Shown: positions 54,301 to 62,441, numbered from the stretch's first letter. The stretch: DNA of 64,000 nucleotides from Pseudoflavitalea sp. G-6-1-2 (GCF_012927185.1 NZ_JABBGB010000001.1:1674001-1738000); one strand, 5' to 3'. The notes: a model not told the origin generated them from the letters alone. A program made the numbers and translations.

Positions 54301-56147
54301 TTATTGCAATCGAAACTGCTCACGAAATCTGCGATAGGAGGTTTTACGTGAATCATATTCAATATCGAAAGAGAATCGCGGCAGCCATTGCTGGTAACCA
54401 CCAGCTTTACATTGAAGTATCCTGTATCGGTGAAATAATGAGTAGGGTGTTGTTTATCCGAATAGCCACCATCACTGAAGTACCAGCTCCATTTGTCGAT
54501 GGCGGCTCCTGTGCTTTTATCCTGAAAGTTCACTGGCATTGCGGCGCACACATCCAGTGGCGATCCGGTGAAGGCGGGAACAGGTTTATTACCCGCGCGA
54601 ACTGCATCTTTCACAATAATGGTGTTGCTGCATCCGCCTGCAGTTGTATAGGTGAGACTTACTGTGTAAGTGCCTGCGCTGGTATAGGTGTGCTGTGCGT
54701 TCAGTTGGTTCACGGTGGTGCCATCGCCAAAGTCCCACATCCAGCTAACGATAGGGTCTGCACTGCGTACTGTTACAATCGGTTCATATTTTAAGGGAAC
54801 ACAACCCTCAATGGGAAGATTGGTGATCTTTACTTCGGGTGCTGCTATCTGTACGAATTGTTTTTTCTCCAGTGTATCGGTACATCCTGCGGCATTGGTT
54901 ACAACAAGCTTAACATGGTAAGTACCGGCTTTAGTGTAGGTATGGCTGATAGTGCTGCCATTGCCCTTAGCGCCGTCTCCGAAGAACCACTCCCAGCCTA
55001 CAATTCCGGTATTGGAAGCTGTGAAGTCCACTGTATGCGGCGCCTTGCAGCCGGCAGGATTGGTACTGTTGAAACCGGCCGTGGGTTTGGCCAGCACCTC
55101 AACCGTTTTGCTTACTTCCGATTTGCAGGTGCCGAAGTCTGCGATGAGTTGGATAGTGTACCGGCCAGGTGCTGCATAGGTTTTTATAGGATGCATTTCT
55201 GTTGAACTTGTACCATCACCAAAATTCCAGACAGAACCCGTAGGAATGGGCACCGATGCGTTGCTGATATTTACCGGCATGCCTGCACAAATAGAGGCTG
55301 GTGTATTGAAATCGGCTTTGGTGGTTCCGATATTAATGATGCGGGTTTTGATCACAGAATCTTTACAGTCGGTACTGTTTCTGGTAACCAGTTTTACAGT
55401 GTAACTGCCATTAGCATTATAGGTATGAACAGGGTCTTTGTCGGTGGATGTTTGTCCATCCCCGAAATCCCACACATAACTGAGTGCGCCTGTTCCGGTA
55501 CTGGTATTGGTGAATTTCACCGCTGCCGGCGCCTTGCAACTGTTGGGAGAGGAGAATCTGAAACCAGCTTTTACACCGGTGGATATGTTTACGTAATTGC
55601 TTCTGGTAAGCGTTTGATCGCAACCGTTGGTGTTGGTTACACGGAGCGAAATATTGAAAGAACCGGCAGATGCATAAATGTGTTGCGGGTTTTGTTCTGT
55701 GGATATTGTTCCGTCTCCAAAATCCCAAAGCCAGTTGCTGATAGTACCGCTACCGGGATCGCTGTCGTCTGTCAGCTGAACGGGCAGCGGATAACAACCT
55801 GTATTTGCCGATGTGCTGAAATTCACTGTGGGCAAGGCCTGCACGGTAATGAATGCATTGAGTGTAACCGAGTCTTTGAACAGATCGTTACCTGCTACGA
55901 GTTTCACCGTATAAGTGCCGGGGTTGAAATATGTTGTTGCAGGATGCTGAAGAAATGAAATGGTTCCGTTACCGAGATCCCATCGCCACCAGGTGGGATT
56001 GCCTTTGGAGGCATCATTGAATTGCACAATAACAGGCGCGCAACCCTGTTGAGTATTGGCCGTAAAGGCAGCAGTTAATTGCGCGTAGGCCCCGCTGTTA
56101 CATAATATAACAAGCAGGCATAGGTTTAGCCAGGCGGTACGTGTCAT
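51345..56147 (-). CDS. Giant PKD-repeat surface protein, larger tandem paralogue
   Basis: A 1600-residue exported protein with signal peptide ending AYAQ (about 23). About 15 PKD-like domains are seen (WDLGNGTI, WDFGDGTIS, WNFGDGTSS, WFFGDGAK, WYFSDGGYS, WQFGDGQTS, WNYGDGYTE, WDFNDGVT and others). Then come three Ig/cadherin-like repeats with DKYQWATDNSLGCTNCATP, EQYEWTPSAGLN and NIKWTPSNGLSCATC, and a type B sorting domain NTFSPNSDGHNDVFYPRG ... FNRWGDLVYE. It is a longer relative of the next gene (46939), with a 68-base gap, and both presumably use the PorP/SprF partner. Likely adhesin or gliding protein; ligand unknown. Confidence 0.92.
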   Translation of the reverse strand: MTRTAWLNLCLLVILCNSGAYAQLTAAFTANTQQGCAPVIVQFNDASKGNPTWWRWDLGNGTISFLQHPATTYFNPGTYTVKLVAGNDLFKDSVTLNAFITVQALPTVNFSTSANTGCYPLPVQLTDDSDPGSGTISNWLWDFGDGTISTEQNPQHIYASAGSFNISLRVTNTNGCDQTLTRSNYVNISTGVKAGFRFSSPNSCKAPAAVKFTNTSTGTGALSYVWDFGDGQTSTDKDPVHTYNANGSYTVKLVTRNSTDCKDSVIKTRIINIGTTKADFNTPASICAGMPVNISNASVPIPTGSVWNFGDGTSSTEMHPIKTYAAPGRYTIQLIADFGTCKSEVSKTVEVLAKPTAGFNSTNPAGCKAPHTVDFTASNTGIVGWEWFFGDGAKGNGSTISHTYTKAGTYHVKLVVTNAAGCTDTLEKKQFVQIAAPEVKITNLPIEGCVPLKYEPIVTVRSADPIVSWMWDFGDGTTVNQLNAQHTYTSAGTYTVSLTYTTAGGCSNTIIVKDAVRAGNKPVPAFTGSPLDVCAAMPVNFQDKSTGAAIDKWSWYFSDGGYSDKQHPTHYFTDTGYFNVKLVVTSNGCRDSLSILNMIHVKPPIADFVSSFDCNNRLSRNFKDRSRGATSWFWQFGDGQTSADPNPSHTYGGSGNYTVRLTVSNGECSHFTERLVTVIDEKASFTVSGNEICKGAALTLKAAAANAQQISAYNWIIFRGTTVYGRPAGQQLNFTFNDAGSYTIRLIITDRNGCKDSITQNNIVLVNGPTAAFAPVNPSVCPGSIITFTDKSVSDGTNPITEWKWNYGDGYTEVRNTAPFEHKFETPGEYNITLTVTDSKGCKNARTITKAVNISRPLVKFYAPDTLSCTGKSVRFIDQTVSNAGQYSWDFGDGNNSAATAPSHAYKDEGIYTIKLVVKDRVGCADSMIRTAYIAIRNPKAAFDVDKATTNCPPLVSAFTNQSQHYKKAVWDFGDGTGSNIAAPSHFYTYPGTYRAKLLITSVGGCEDSAFATMVIKGPTGSFSYDKVNGCVPTNIKFTGVSTNAAKFIWDFNDGVTNANAGANAVHAFDRMGVYLPKMILEDPQGCRVPIPGKDTIHIFDVEAALNNNIQQLCDSGKVIFNDLSTSNDLITKYEWTFGDGNAITGQRNPVHYYKTTGLHPVSLKVTTRMGCTDEAQLPLPIRIVAAPVAEINSADGACTPAELSFQGKILKPDTSPLQWKWDFRNGSTAIGQEPSPVKFQSAGKYSVQLIVTNSAGCADTVVKSIQAYPVPVLDAGPDAIICRGKNITLHASGADKYQWATDNSLGCTNCATPLASPLESRMYKLKGSNNFGCEAIDSVKISVKQPFTIQAHLGGTICKGESLQLFANGAEQYEWTPSAGLNKTNADNPNARPDATTTYRVVGKDDYQCFTDTAYVPITVYPWPVVNAGEDKKLGLGSSVQLNGSVSDDATNIKWTPSNGLSCATCIDPIATPGQTIIYTLEATNKGGCISRDMVTVHVFCDNSNLFLPNTFSPNSDGHNDVFYPRGKGPFVIRAFRIFNRWGDLVYERSNFSPNDANNGWNGMHKGKPAPSDVYIYTLDIICNNSTTFIEKGNVTLIR

Positions 56148-56185
56148 GTGGTGTTCCCTTATAAGATAGTTGGATGATCCGAGAC

Positions 56186-56203
56186 AGAAAGGTAGGCCTT
56201 TCT
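56186..56203. promoter_or_regulatory. Inverted repeat in the PKD operon leader
   Basis: AGAAAGG (56186-56192) and CCTTTCT (56197-56203) form a perfect 7-bp inverted repeat around TAGG, 39 bases before the first PKD gene. It could be an operator or an mRNA leader hairpin. Confidence 0.35.
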
Positions 56204-56310
56204 AAGGGTATACACGTAAATGTGGACAAGTATTAAATAAAATTAATGTCTCGCAAGACCCAATGCCAGTGCGGGATTGAGTAGAAGAACGGTTGAATTT
56301 TACCGGAGTG

Positions 56311-56326
56311 TTTGATATATGTCAAA
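56311..56326. promoter_or_regulatory. Crp/Fnr-like palindrome TTTGATATATGTCAAA
   Basis: TTGAT-ATAT-GTCAA differs from the FNR-type consensus at one base. It lies 164 bases before the first PKD gene and 9 bases after the lipoprotein gene stop. Similar to the exact match at 29701-29716. Confidence 0.35.
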
Positions 56327-56334
56327 TGGTTAAA

Positions 56335-56751
56335 TTACTCTCTTTTACGTAGGTGAAGGATGTTCTTCCCGCCGGTTACCGGCATATTGGCTTCTACATA
56401 GTTGGAATAGCTGTCGGTGATCTTCCAGATACCGTTTACCTTGTTGAGGGGATCACCAGCTTGGGCAAACTGAGCATCGATGGTTTTGCTCAGCAAATCG
56501 CCCTTCCAGGTTCCTGTTTCGGTGGGCTGACCCGTGCGAATGCCTTCCACCTTTCCATCTTCATAAAAACGGAAACTGTAGTCACTGAAGGAGGCAGTAA
56601 TGTCTGTGTTTTTCTCTTTGAACTGCTCTATGAACCATACACCATCGGTGATGGCAGCCATGAGTTGTCTTTCTTTTTCTTTTTCAATGGCTTTTTTGCA
56701 GCCGGAGGTAAAAATGAAGGTTAAAAGGATAAGGGATAATAGTGGTTTCAT
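56335..56751 (-). CDS. Small lipoprotein, lipocalin-like
   Basis: A 138-residue protein with a lipoprotein signal (LSLILLTFIFTSGC, Cys18) and a helical KKAIEKEKERQL segment. The rest (WFIEQFKEKNTDITASFSDYSFRFYEDGKVEGI, GTWKGDLLSKTI, IWKITDSYSNYVEANM) has the strand pattern and WxxxxF start of small lipocalin-like lipoproteins common in Bacteroidota. Function unknown. It follows the M32 carboxypeptidase by 18 bases. Confidence 0.75.
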   Translation of the reverse strand: MKPLLSLILLTFIFTSGCKKAIEKEKERQLMAAITDGVWFIEQFKEKNTDITASFSDYSFRFYEDGKVEGIRTGQPTETGTWKGDLLSKTIDAQFAQAGDPLNKVNGIWKITDSYSNYVEANMPVTGGKNILHLRKRE

Positions 56752-56769
56752 GCAGATGAAGGGTATTGG

Positions 56770-58281
56770 TTATTCGTAAATACCACGGTACTTACGTTGC
56801 AGGTATTGCAGAAAGTAGCTGATATTCAGCGTTTCTCCCGTTACCTTTTTGCATAACTCTTCACTGGTGTACATCCTGCCATAACGGTGAACCTGATTGC
56901 GCAGCCATTGCAATAACGAATCCGGCGTACCTTTTTGTATCTGCTGATCCAAACCGGGGATATTTTTCTCTGCTGTGGCAAATATCTGTGCGGCATAGAA
57001 GCTGCCGAGGCTGTACGTAGGGAAGTATCCGAAACTGCCATGGCTCCAGTGAACATCCTGCAGGCAACCCTGGCGATGATCGGGCACTTTTACGTTCATG
57101 TATCTGAGGTAGCTTTCATTCCAGAAGTCAGGAATGTCGGCGGTGGTGATCTTGTCTTCCATCAGCGCTTTCTCCAGTTCGTAGCGGATCATCACATGAA
57201 AATGATAGGTCAGCTCATCTGCTTCGGTGCGGATGAGCGATGGATTCACCTGATTGATGCCGCGATAAAAATCCATCGAAGTCAGATGCCCCAGCTGCTC
57301 AGGAAAATACTGCTGAAACACGGGCAGGTAATGCTGGCACCAGGCCAGACTTCTTCCCACATGGTTTTCCCAAAGTCTCGATTGCGATTCGTGAATGGTG
57401 TAAGAAGCGGGCTCTCCCAATGGCAATCCGTATTGCGTTTCGGGAAGTCCCTGTTCGTAGAGCGCATGTCCTGCTTCGTGAATGCAGCTCCATACCATAT
57501 TGCCGAGATCGTTCTCGTCGATGCGGGTGGTAACGCGCACATCCTTGCAGTTGAAATTGGTGGTGAAAGGATGTTCTGAAATATCCTGTCTTCCTGCTTC
57601 GAGGTCGTAGCCCATATCGCGGATCAGCTGCATGCCGAGATCCCATTGTTTGCCTTTGGGGAAATGCTGTTGCAGAAAGCTGTTGTTCACCTGCGGCATC
57701 GATTGTATTTCTGTGAGCAGTGCACGAAGTGGCTCGCGGATGGTGTCGAAGACTTTATCGAGCAGTTGAACGCTGGCGCCTTTATCGTGATCGTTCAGCA
57801 ATGCATCGTAGGGATGATGCCGGTAGCCGAGTATCTGTGCTTCTTCTTTTTTCATTTTCACCAGTTCGGCAAGATCGCCGGCAAAGAGGCTGAAGTCATT
57901 GGCTTTGCGGGCCTCGATCCAGCTATGGTAACTTTTGTTGATCACTTCAGTGAGCTTTCGCACGAATGCAGCACTGAATTTTTTGTTGCGCTGATAGTCT
58001 TCGGTGGTGAGTGCTATATTCCGCACCTGTTGGTCGGTGAGATTGTTGCTGTAAGAGAGATCATTCAACAACACGCCGAGTCTATCACTGGTGAATTCAT
58101 TATGGGCGAGCTCAGAGAGGGTGGCCAGTTGCTGGCCGCGGAAGCCGGCACCTTTCGCAGGTAGATAGGTTTCCTGATCCCACTGCAATACAGCTGCAGC
58201 ATAACGGATATCGGCAATGCGGCGCATGGTGCTCTCATATTGGCTGTACAGCCCGGCGGATGTAGATGTGCTCATAGGCAT
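56770..58281 (-). CDS. M32 family (thermostable-type) carboxypeptidase
   Basis: A 503-residue cytoplasmic metallocarboxypeptidase. The zinc motif HEAGHALYEQG lies near residue 255, and family blocks are intact: AVLQWDQETYLPAKGAGFRGQQLATLS at the N terminus, GYRHHPYDALLNDHDKG, DVRVTTRIDENDLG, HESQSRLWENHVGRS and RTEADELTYHFHVMIRYELEKALM. The ATG at 58281 is used; another ATG lies two codons later, and a TTG one codon earlier is less likely. It removes C-terminal residues with broad specificity. Confidence 0.93.
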   Translation of the reverse strand: MPMSTSTSAGLYSQYESTMRRIADIRYAAAVLQWDQETYLPAKGAGFRGQQLATLSELAHNEFTSDRLGVLLNDLSYSNNLTDQQVRNIALTTEDYQRNKKFSAAFVRKLTEVINKSYHSWIEARKANDFSLFAGDLAELVKMKKEEAQILGYRHHPYDALLNDHDKGASVQLLDKVFDTIREPLRALLTEIQSMPQVNNSFLQQHFPKGKQWDLGMQLIRDMGYDLEAGRQDISEHPFTTNFNCKDVRVTTRIDENDLGNMVWSCIHEAGHALYEQGLPETQYGLPLGEPASYTIHESQSRLWENHVGRSLAWCQHYLPVFQQYFPEQLGHLTSMDFYRGINQVNPSLIRTEADELTYHFHVMIRYELEKALMEDKITTADIPDFWNESYLRYMNVKVPDHRQGCLQDVHWSHGSFGYFPTYSLGSFYAAQIFATAEKNIPGLDQQIQKGTPDSLLQWLRNQVHRYGRMYTSEELCKKVTGETLNISYFLQYLQRKYRGIYE

Positions 58282-58389
58282 CAAATATCCAAATTATTCG
58301 TCATTGGGTGAACGTTAACAGTTGGGATGCAAAAAAAATCATCGGTTTACGTGATAAACGCAGTAATTTGTCAACCAGAAGTGATACTC

Positions 58390-60807
58390 ATGAAACGATT
58401 TACGCTCCCTTTCCTTTCGATTGTTTTTCTGATGGCGGCATCCATTTCTGCCCATGCCCAGAAGGTCGATTCCATGATCAATGTTTATGGCGAACAGTTC
58501 CCCCAGGAAAAAGTGCATGTGCATTTTGACAAAGCCGTGTATAATCCGGGTGAAACCATCTGGTTCAAAGCTTATATCCAGGCGGGCTTTATGCCTTCGC
58601 AGATCAGCAAGAACTTTTATGCAGAACTGATCGATCCTTCTACCGGCAGAATGCTGCAGAGAAAAGTGATGCCGGTATTTGAGTCGTCAACAGCCGGTCA
58701 TTTTGATCTGCCCGTGAACCTCAATATTCCTGAAGTGGTGTTCCGTGCGTACACCAACTGGATGATGAACTTCGATACCACCATGCTGTATACGAAAACG
58801 CTTCGCATCGTTACCAAAAACGATGCAGGTGCAGCAGTGCAGGCAGCGCCTCCCACACTGAAGTTCTTCCCTGAAGGAGGCGATCTCATTGCAGGCCTGG
58901 CAACCAGTGTTGCATTCAAAGCCACCGACAGCCGCGGTTTCCCTGTGAAAGCAAAAGGTATTGTGCGCGACGCGAAAGGCGCTACCGTAGCCAGTTTCAG
59001 CAGCGCACATGATGGTATGGGCAAGTTTGAATTTGAGCCCGCCGCAGGCGCCACTTACAATGCAGAATGGAAAGATGAAAAAGGAACCGCTTACAAAGCA
59101 GAGTTTCCTGCAGTGAAATCTTCGGGAGCCGTGCTGCAGATTGCAGGTACGGGCCCTCGCCGCAGCTTCATCGTAAAGCGCTCTATGGATGCCGGACCAG
59201 AAATGAAAAAAGTATACATTGTTGGTCATATCTATCAGCAGGTAGTGTACAAGGCAACCATCGATCTCAGCGGCAATTTCATGACCAGCGGATTGATACC
59301 TACCGATAATCTTCCCAGCGGCATACTTCAGGTTACCCTCTTCGACGCAAACTGGAAAGCTCTGGCAGAACGTATCACCTTTGTAAATAACAACGATTAT
59401 CTCTTCCTTCCCGATATCGTCGATTTAGGCAAGAACCTCAGCAAGCGCGGAAAAAATATTATCAGCATTGAAGTGCCCGATACGCTTCGTTCCAATCTCT
59501 CCATTTCTGTAACGGATCTTGCAGTAAGCGACGATGGTAAAGAAGATATCTTCAGCCGCTTTTTGTTGTCGGACGAACTGAAAGGATTTGTCTATCAACC
59601 TGCATACTATTTTTCTTCCACTGCCGATTCGGTGCAGCAGCACCTCGATCTGGTGATGCTTACCAACGGATGGCGCAGATTCAAATGGGAAGATCTTGCG
59701 CAGGGAAAACTGCCGCAGATCAAATATCCACTCGAAAATTATCTGGCGCTCAAGGGAGAATTGACAGGCCTGCAACCCAGCCAGATTCCACAGGGCACAT
59801 TGCTGAATGTGTTCATGGAAACAAAAGATTCCTCCAGACAGCTATTTTTGCTGCCGGTTGATAATAAAGGAAAATTCAAAGAAGAAGGACTCGTATTCTT
59901 CGACACCGTAAAACTCTATTACTCTTTCAATAAAAACGAAAAGCTCACTACATCGGCAGTGGTGAATTTCAATAACGGATCGCTGAGATCTCCTTCACTG
60001 GTAACATTCAATCCGGGATGGAGAATTTACAATCCGATCGATTCGAATGCGATCAGACGCAGTCAGTTCATAGCTGCGGAAGCAGATCGTCTGAGACCCG
60101 AAATTGCAAAACGTGTAAGAACACTTGAAACAGTAACAGTAACTGCCAAACAGAAATCCAAAACGCAGTTGCTCGATCAGAAGTATGCGAGTGGATTATT
60201 CTCCGGAGGTGATGCTTATTCGTTCGATATGATGGACGATCCTTTTGCGATGGGTGCAAGAGATATCTTCACCTTCCTGCAGGGGCGTGTACCTGGTCTG
60301 ATGATCAACGGTGCCGGCGGTCCAGACGGACCAACATTGCAGTGGAGAGGTCAGAAGCCAACCTTGTTTCTGAACGAGATGCAGATAGATGCGAGTGCAA
60401 TCGCCAATACGCCGGTGGCAGATGTAGCATACGTGAAAGTGTTTCGTCCGCCATTCTTCGGCGCATTCGGAGGCGGCGCAGGCGGGGCAATCGCAGTGTA
60501 TACGAAGAAGGGAGGAGATATGAGAAATACCTCCAATGTGCCTGGTGGCATGGAAAAGAACAGAATGGTAGGCTATTCTGCTGCAAAGGAGTTCTATTCA
60601 CCAGATTACTCGAAAGAGAATGCGTTGTATGATGTGCTGGATGTTCGTACAACTTTATACTGGGCTCCTTATCTCTTAACAGACAAGAATAGCCGCAAAG
60701 CAACGATAACATTCTACAATAATGATATCTCCAAAAAGCTGAAAGTGATAGTGGAAGGCATGAATGAAGCGGGCATGATGACGAGAGTGGAGAAAGTGCT
60801 GGAGTAG
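58390..60807 (+). CDS. Exported MG2-like protein with a TonB-receptor plug domain but no barrel
   Basis: An 805-residue exported protein: the ATG at 58390 opens a signal peptide ending SAHAQ (about 23). EKVHVHFDKAVYNPGETIWFKAYIQAG is the start of an MG2/macroglobulin-type domain, followed by several beta domains. Near the end, ARDIFTFLQGRVPGLMINGAGGP ... WRGQKPTLFLNEMQID ... VFRPPFFGAFGGGAGGAIAVYTKKGG is a TonB-dependent receptor plug domain, but no outer-membrane barrel follows; the protein ends about 90 residues later. Similar proteins occur in Bacteroidota with unknown function. The longer frame from 58327 lacks a signal at its start. Confidence 0.83.
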   Translation: MKRFTLPFLSIVFLMAASISAHAQKVDSMINVYGEQFPQEKVHVHFDKAVYNPGETIWFKAYIQAGFMPSQISKNFYAELIDPSTGRMLQRKVMPVFESSTAGHFDLPVNLNIPEVVFRAYTNWMMNFDTTMLYTKTLRIVTKNDAGAAVQAAPPTLKFFPEGGDLIAGLATSVAFKATDSRGFPVKAKGIVRDAKGATVASFSSAHDGMGKFEFEPAAGATYNAEWKDEKGTAYKAEFPAVKSSGAVLQIAGTGPRRSFIVKRSMDAGPEMKKVYIVGHIYQQVVYKATIDLSGNFMTSGLIPTDNLPSGILQVTLFDANWKALAERITFVNNNDYLFLPDIVDLGKNLSKRGKNIISIEVPDTLRSNLSISVTDLAVSDDGKEDIFSRFLLSDELKGFVYQPAYYFSSTADSVQQHLDLVMLTNGWRRFKWEDLAQGKLPQIKYPLENYLALKGELTGLQPSQIPQGTLLNVFMETKDSSRQLFLLPVDNKGKFKEEGLVFFDTVKLYYSFNKNEKLTTSAVVNFNNGSLRSPSLVTFNPGWRIYNPIDSNAIRRSQFIAAEADRLRPEIAKRVRTLETVTVTAKQKSKTQLLDQKYASGLFSGGDAYSFDMMDDPFAMGARDIFTFLQGRVPGLMINGAGGPDGPTLQWRGQKPTLFLNEMQIDASAIANTPVADVAYVKVFRPPFFGAFGGGAGGAIAVYTKKGGDMRNTSNVPGGMEKNRMVGYSAAKEFYSPDYSKENALYDVLDVRTTLYWAPYLLTDKNSRKATITFYNNDISKKLKVIVEGMNEAGMMTRVEKVLE

Positions 60808-60828
60808 TTCTTAGAATAAATATTGGTG

Positions 60829-60858
60829 ATCCCGGTTCAATGCGAACCGGGATTTTTT
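60829..60858 (+). terminator. Terminator after the plug-domain protein gene
   Basis: ATCCCGGTTC (60829-60838) pairs perfectly with GAACCGGGAT (60844-60853) and a T run follows to 60858. Confidence 0.92.
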
Positions 60859-61086
60859 ATTGGCGTTATTTGAATCGGGAGTGTAACGAAGGATCAATAA
60901 GAATTCTTCAGAGTTATTGTTTATTCAGGCAGCAGATATGATTGCCTATACATTAAAGGAACAGGAATTCCCCATTGCAGCGAGAAAGAAGCATAATGCT
61001 GATAGAATATTCAGAAATATGTTATTGGAGAGTTGTTTCAACTCCTGCAGATCAGGAGCAGATAACATCATACGTCTGTAGGAAAT
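60859..61086. other. Intergenic stretch without a supported gene
   Basis: A 47-codon open frame starts at 60938 on plus and ends at 61081, but it has no clear promoter, no recognisable product and composition like the surrounding spacer, so I do not call it a gene. Nothing else stands out before the small-RNA candidate. Confidence 0.35.
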
Positions 61087-61156
61087 AAAAAACCCCGGTT
61101 ACAAACCGAGGATTTGGTCCGAACCATCCGAGGCACTACTGCCTCATGAGCCCGGA
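61087..61156 (-). ncRNA. Candidate small RNA of about 70 nt with its own promoter and terminator
   Basis: On the minus strand there is a perfect 6-bp hairpin GAGGCA-GTAG-TGCCTC (plus 61130-61145), then GGTTCGGACC (plus 61116-61125), then a terminator hairpin (plus 61093-61111, loop ACA/TGT, one mismatch) followed by six T. Upstream on the same strand TTTG (plus 61192-61195), 21 bases, then TTACTTTG (plus 61163-61170, 7 of 8 to TAnnTTTG) predicts a start near 61156. It lies 84 bases past the stop of 61240-61803; it could instead be that gene's 3' UTR. The family is not recognised. Confidence 0.5.
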
Positions 61157-61239
61157 AGACTACAAAGTAAATAATAAATCTTTTCTAATTCCAAATTTAT
61201 TTTTCGTCAAACGCTTGCCAGATCAGTGTTTGAGAGCTT

Positions 61240-61803
61240 TCACTTCTCAATAATCGTTATCACTTTCTCAGCTTTCATCAATGTGCTGTCTGCACTCTTC
61301 AACGAATCCGGCAGTTTTGCATTATAGGCAATTGAAAACTTCCTGTACATCTGCATCATCGGGCCGCTGAAATCGAATTTGCCATTCTGACTATTAATGG
61401 CTCCATTAATCATAATGCCATCATCTGCTGGTTTCAGTTGCAGGTGCATGCCGAATGGCTGCCCTGTTGCTGGTTTGCTGATCTCTATATCATAAAAATA
61501 CTGATGGTCGTAATCAATCAGAAAGGTTGCTGAGCTATGTTGCTGATCGAAAGCATTGAGTGCAGAATCGGGATTGATGGATTTAAGCGGCAGAGAGTCC
61601 TGCGTAAACCAGGCGCTGTCGCGATAATACAGCTGAGCCGGGTCGTAAGCTGCATAGAGCTGTGTTTTCTTCTTAACCGAGTCTGGGGTATCGCCGAATG
61701 AGATGATGTTATCGATCACGGGGTGATCGTTTTTTTGAGCGATAAAGTACATGATGCCGCCAACCAGCAGCATCGATATGATAATGATCCAGGTTGTACG
61801 CAT
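61240..61803 (-). CDS. Membrane-anchored protein of unknown function
   Basis: A 187-residue protein with an uncleaved-looking N-terminal helix (WIIIISMLLVGGIMYFIA, about 4-21) and a polar periplasmic part (DNIISFGDTPDSVKKKTQLYAAYDPAQLYYRDSAWF ... QPFGMHLQLKPADDGIMINGAINSQNGKFDFSG). No domain recognised. Start ATG at 61803 is the only plausible one. It sits alone, between the small-RNA candidate and the leader-peptide cluster, and no tie to either is visible. Confidence 0.65.
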   Translation of the reverse strand: MRTTWIIIISMLLVGGIMYFIAQKNDHPVIDNIISFGDTPDSVKKKTQLYAAYDPAQLYYRDSAWFTQDSLPLKSINPDSALNAFDQQHSSATFLIDYDHQYFYDIEISKPATGQPFGMHLQLKPADDGIMINGAINSQNGKFDFSGPMMQMYRKFSIAYNAKLPDSLKSADSTLMKAEKVITIIEK

Positions 61804-61981
61804 GTGGGAGCTGATTGATGTGAAGAATTTACCACATTTATTGCAATTAACGTGCCCTGCATATAACTACAGGTTCAGGTAGCGATCCATCTTTACCGGG
61901 ATGGGAAAGCAAACGGGGTAGAGGCAAGAAATAATGCAAGCGTAACACTGTGAACGCGAGGCTGCAATACAAAGAATGGTT

Positions 61982-62019
61982 ACAACCGACAGCTATAATT
62001 TAGCTTTTTCATGGTTAGG
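61982..62019 (+). promoter_or_regulatory. Shared upstream block, copy 1 (before leader peptide 1)
   Basis: ACAAC-N3-CAGCTATAATTTA-N8-ATGGTTAGG. The same three conserved pieces with the same spacing occur at 62871-62908 before peptide 3. The ATGGTTAGG piece ends 63 bases before the ATG. It may hold a promoter, an activator site or a leader element; the TATAATTTA core is not a standard Bacteroidota -7. Confidence 0.6.
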
Positions 62020-62082
62020 ATTTACTCTCCCAATGCGTCAACTTTATGCGGAAATCCTATTTCATTTCTTAAAAAGAATGTT

Positions 62083-62274
62083 ATGAAAAACATGAATCAA
62101 TTCACTCCATTGACAGAGAAAGAAGCTCTGGAAATTAATGGTGGCGGTCCTCTGGACGGCATCCTCGGTACAATCACAGCAATCGTTAGCGGTTTGCCAA
62201 TCGTAGGGCCAATCCTGGGCACTGTAATTAATCTGGTGAAAGGGCTGTTGGGTAACCTTCCTCTCCCTATTTAA
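62083..62274 (+). CDS. Double-glycine leader peptide 1 (bacteriocin-like)
   Basis: A 63-residue precursor. The leader (residues 1-21) contains FTPLTEKEALEINGG, ending in a Gly-Gly cleavage site of the type cut by C39-peptidase ABC exporters. The 42-residue core begins GPLDGILG and is hydrophobic, with one Asp and one Lys, no Cys and no Trp, and a GxxxG motif in GPILG. The ATG at 62083 is chosen; the open frame reaches back to 62011 but those codons lie in the shared upstream block. The core could form membrane pores or be a signal; activity is unknown. Confidence 0.8.
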   Translation: MKNMNQFTPLTEKEALEINGGGPLDGILGTITAIVSGLPIVGPILGTVINLVKGLLGNLPLPI

Positions 62275-62281
62275 CCGGGTA

Positions 62282-62325
62282 GGTCAACTGCAGAAACGGG
62301 CAAACGCCTGTTTCTGCAACTGACC
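62282..62325 (+). other. Long hairpin after leader peptide 1
   Basis: Stem TGCAGAAACGGGC (62289-62301) with GCCTGTTTCTGCA (62306-62318), loop AAAC, one G-T pair, extended by GGTCA/TGACC across a symmetric AC/AC internal loop. It starts 7 bases past the stop. No T run follows, so it is a stability or processing element rather than a normal terminator. Confidence 0.7.
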
Positions 62326-62383
62326 AGCAAGTCACGGGTTTTGTATGTTACCTGGAAAGTATAGCCATCGAACGTACAGGCAG

Positions 62384-62408
62384 AGGACCCGTACCATCTA
62401 CGGGTCTT
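62384..62408 (+). terminator. Weak terminator-like hairpin before leader peptide 2
   Basis: GACCCGTA (62386-62393) pairs with TACGGGTC (62399-62406) around CCATC, followed by a short TTATT. It could lower read-through from peptide 1 to peptide 2, whose start is 33 bases further on. Confidence 0.45.
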
Positions 62409-62441
62409 ATTGCCACCCATCTACTCCGTAAATTTTTTACC

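Noticed and set aside
46939-56147. Repeated PKD coding units considered as DNA repeats or CRISPR
   Set aside because: Similarity is at protein level only, spacing about 250-270 bases, no identical short direct repeats.
60938-61081. 47-codon open frame on +
   Set aside because: No promoter, no conserved-looking features, and next to an RNA candidate on the other strand; likely chance.
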